Below the pieces are notes generated by a model that had not been told where the DNA came from, ran no database searches, and was given only the letters and a program-made list of their open reading frames with translations. Below, piece by piece: positions 6,684 to 7,850 of a stretch of DNA of 7,850 bases; within the stretch, counting starts at the first letter, position 1; every line of letters begins with the position of its first letter. This DNA is from Palsa-1392 sp036493915 (lineage in GTDB: Bacteria; Verrucomicrobiota; Verrucomicrobiia; Chthoniobacterales; UBA10450). The stretch spans positions 1 to 7,850 of the forward strand of contig DASXPA010000115.1 in NCBI GenBank assembly GCA_036493915.1, in the 5' to 3' direction. The position numbers were made by a program, and so were the translations under genes.

Positions 6684-6767
6684 TACTCGTGATCGAAGCG
6701 GCCTAACGATGACCGCGGCGAGGAACGAACAAGTACGGGGCGCGGCTACGAGCAGGAGCATGAGGTT
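6684..6767. repeat. Hexamer-periodic intergenic tract 3 (weak)
   Basis: Between hemQ and tRNA-Ser the spacer opens with ACTCGTGATCG and closes with three in-register units GAGCAG, GAGCAT, GAGGTT (6750-6767). GAGGAA at 6720-6725 lies in the same 6-bp phase. The orientation switches from CTCGTG to GAGCA from left to right, as in tracts 1 and 2, but the middle is much more degenerate. One copy of TCGTTAGG (complement, 6702-6709) lies inside. The match to the family is suggestive only. Confidence 0.35.
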
Positions 6768-6771
6768 GAAA

Positions 6772-6856
6772 GGATGGGTGGCAGAGTGGTCGATTGCGCA
6801 CGCCTGGAAAGCGTGTATGCCGTAAGGCATCCGGGGTTCGAATCCCCGCCCATCCG
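6772..6856 (+). tRNA. tRNA-Ser (anticodon GGA)
   Basis: The acceptor stem GGATGGG (6772-6778) pairs fully with CCCATCC (6849-6855), with discriminator G at 6856. T at position 8 (6779) follows. The anticodon stem CACGC (6799-6803) pairs with GCGTG (6811-6815) around the loop CTGGAAA, giving anticodon GGA (6806-6808), which reads UCC and UCU. A long variable arm with a 5-bp stem, ATGCC/GGCAT and a GTAA loop, marks a class II tRNA and fits serine. The T arm is CGGGG-TTCGAAT-CCCCG (6832-6848). The CCA end is not encoded. No integrase or duplicated 3' end is seen, so there is no sign that it serves as an attachment site here. Confidence 0.97.
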
Positions 6857-6913
6857 CTGGCCAGCGCCAGCATTCACTTGAGCCCTCCGCGTTTTTCAAA
6901 AAACATCCCGGCG

Positions 6914-7600
6914 ATGCGCATGGCGTTGGGATTCATCTTCTTCCTCTCGGTCAGCCTCGGCGCGGCCGGGTCGCCCCCTGCCTACTTCGCAGATCTGCTC
7001 GAAAGCGCCAGGACCGACTACGTGACAAACCATCTTGACTCTGCCCTAACGAAGCTGGATCAACACGACAAGGCGAAAGGCCCCGATGCTGAATCGCTCG
7101 ATCTCCGCGGCGAAATCGCCCTAGAGCAAGGGAAGTTGGCGGAGGCGGCCCGCGCCTTCAACGAGGCGCACGAACTCCAGCCCGAACTTTTCTCGCCTCG
7201 CCTGCACCTCGGCGATCTTTTCATGCGAGAAAAAAAATACGCGGAGGCGCATGCGGTCTATCAGAAGCTCGCGACCGAAACGAATGTCCTGGTCGCGAGC
7301 GAACGGGTGCGCTACGGCCTGCTCCTCACCGACCTTGCCACGCACGACGAAGCCGCAGCCAAACGCGCGCTCGACAACATCAAGTTTCCGACCGAGACCC
7401 CGGCTTACTATTTCGCCCAGGCGGCTTGGGAATTCGCGCACGGCAAAGAACGTTCCGCTCGAAAATGGATCGCCACTGCCCAGGAAATATTCGAGCCAAA
7501 TCTCATCTCGTGGTTCGCGCGGCCGCTCTACGATCTCGGCCGGCTCAAGGAGAAACCGCCGCCCCCCGACGCTCTAGTCGTTAGGCGCGGCTTCGGCTGA
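6914..7600 (+). CDS. Exported TPR-repeat protein of unknown function
   Basis: I chose the ATG at 6914, which gives 228 residues beginning MRMALGFIFFLSVSLGAAG, a good Sec signal peptide with cleavage near residue 19. The longer in-frame extension would start inside tRNA-Ser and has low-complexity shadow sequence, so it is rejected. The mature part is alpha-helical with TPR-type pairs at about 60-93 (RGEIALEQGKLAEAARAFNEA) and about 94-127 (LHLGDLFMREKKYAEAHAVY). A less regular helical pair lies around 164-192 (YYFAQAAWEFAHGKERSARKW). Such proteins usually scaffold protein contacts in the periplasm or at the envelope; no partner can be named. No clear Shine-Dalgarno is visible. The 3' end (PPPPDALVVRRGFG) overlaps the convergent GlmU-like gene by 27 bp. 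TCGTTAGG words occur at 7045-7052 (complement, coding A-L-T-K with CTA) and in the overlap at 7578-7585. Confidence 0.8.
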   Translation: MRMALGFIFFLSVSLGAAGSPPAYFADLLESARTDYVTNHLDSALTKLDQHDKAKGPDAESLDLRGEIALEQGKLAEAARAFNEAHELQPELFSPRLHLGDLFMREKKYAEAHAVYQKLATETNVLVASERVRYGLLLTDLATHDEAAAKRALDNIKFPTETPAYYFAQAAWEFAHGKERSARKWIATAQEIFEPNLISWFARPLYDLGRLKEKPPPPDALVVRRGFG

Positions 7601-7850
7601 CGGTTCCCGTCGGCTCAGCACCTGCGTCGTCTGCCGCAGTTTCACGATACTGCGCGCCGACAGGACGCCACGAAAATTTGTGCTCGGATAGATGATGCAG
7701 TCGCTTCCCACGACGGAGCCCGGATTGAGCACGGCATTGCACCCGATCTCGGTGCGATCACCGAGGATCGCGCCAAATTTTCGGAGACCCGTCGCGATCA
7801 TGCCGTCCGTCGCGAGCACGGAAATTTCGCCGTGATCGAGCTTCACATTG
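7574..7850 (-). CDS. GlmU-like sugar nucleotidyltransferase / acyltransferase, C-terminal part
   Basis: The frame is open through the right edge of the window (the last codons read N-V-K-L-D-H), so the gene starts outside and only its final 91 codons or so are seen. The apparent GTG start at 7846 is internal. The sequence has left-handed beta-helix (hexapeptide) texture: KFGAILGDRTEIGCNAVLNP, then GSVVGSDCIIYPSTNFRGVL and ARSIVKL. This is typical of C-terminal domains fused to nucleotidyltransferases such as UDP-GlcNAc pyrophosphorylase / GlcN-1-P acetyltransferase (GlmU and relatives), which supply activated sugars for envelope polymers. The tail SRREPSAEAAPND is variable and ends at TAG (7576-7574). 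It overlaps the TPR gene tail-to-tail. The substrate cannot be judged without the N-terminal domain. Confidence 0.7.
   Translation of the reverse strand, partial: NVKLDHGEISVLATDGMIATGLRKFGAILGDRTEIGCNAVLNPGSVVGSDCIIYPSTNFRGVLSARSIVKLRQTTQVLSRREPSAEAAPND

Noticed and set aside
6855..6896. Possible terminator after tRNA-Ser: palindrome CGCTGGCCAGCG followed later by a T5 run
   Set aside because: The T run lies about 25 bp from the palindrome, so this is not a canonical intrinsic terminator.
6794..6913. N-terminal extension of the TPR protein starting inside tRNA-Ser
   Set aside because: The extension is translated tRNA and spacer. A proper signal peptide begins at the ATG at 6914.

Overview
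The window reads as chromosomal DNA from a GC-rich (about 60% by eye) Gram-negative-type bacterium. The best guess is a soil Verrucomicrobiota of Chthoniobacterales / 'Udaeobacter' type. That guess rests on recalled family resemblances (a DUF6662-like exported protein, the variant ApbE and DUF4405-like genes, and the rhomboid-like and HemQ proteins) and on hexamer-rich intergenic DNA. No rRNA or other phylogenetic marker is present.

Layout, left to right. 1-290 (minus): a glutaredoxin, followed directly by the start of a truncated hydrophobic protein. 332-397: a hexamer-periodic intergenic tract. 407-1330 (minus): an unrecognised secreted protein of 307 aa. 1403-3133 (minus): a visibly decayed three-gene cluster, in transcription order a DUF6662-like exported protein, an ApbE-type flavin transferase and a DUF4405-like multi-His membrane protein. 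All three carry frameshifts and/or nonsense codons, and the first two are fused by an apparent deletion. 3200-4674 (minus): gcvT-gcvH of the glycine cleavage system, with a 4-bp overlap. 4724-4779: a second hexamer tract between divergent genes. 4835-5620 (plus): a rhomboid-fold membrane protein without a recognisable catalytic Ser/His pair and with a Cys/His tail. 5645-5743: a degenerate inverted repeat. 5851-6672 (plus): HemQ, coproheme decarboxylase. 6684-6767: a weaker third hexamer tract. 6772-6856 (plus): tRNA-Ser(GGA). 6914-7600 (plus): an exported TPR protein. 7574-7850 (minus): the C-terminus of a GlmU-like sugar nucleotidyltransferase, overlapping the TPR gene tail-to-tail.

The intact genes are mostly housekeeping: one-carbon metabolism (GcvT/H), haem synthesis (HemQ), thiol redox (glutaredoxin), translation (tRNA-Ser) and envelope precursors (GlmU-like). 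I see no phage, transposase, CRISPR, toxin-antitoxin or defence system, so no new multi-gene system is claimed.

The most unusual signal is at the level of short words. The octamer TCGTTAGG (complement CCTAACGA) occurs nine times exactly, on both strands, inside and between genes, where about 0.2 would be expected by chance. Inside reading frames it often forces TTA or CTA leucine codons. It deserves a genome-wide test as a possible uptake, recombination, segregation or methylation signal, or as a systematic base-calling artefact. The decayed operon and the hexamer tracts are the other points of interest.
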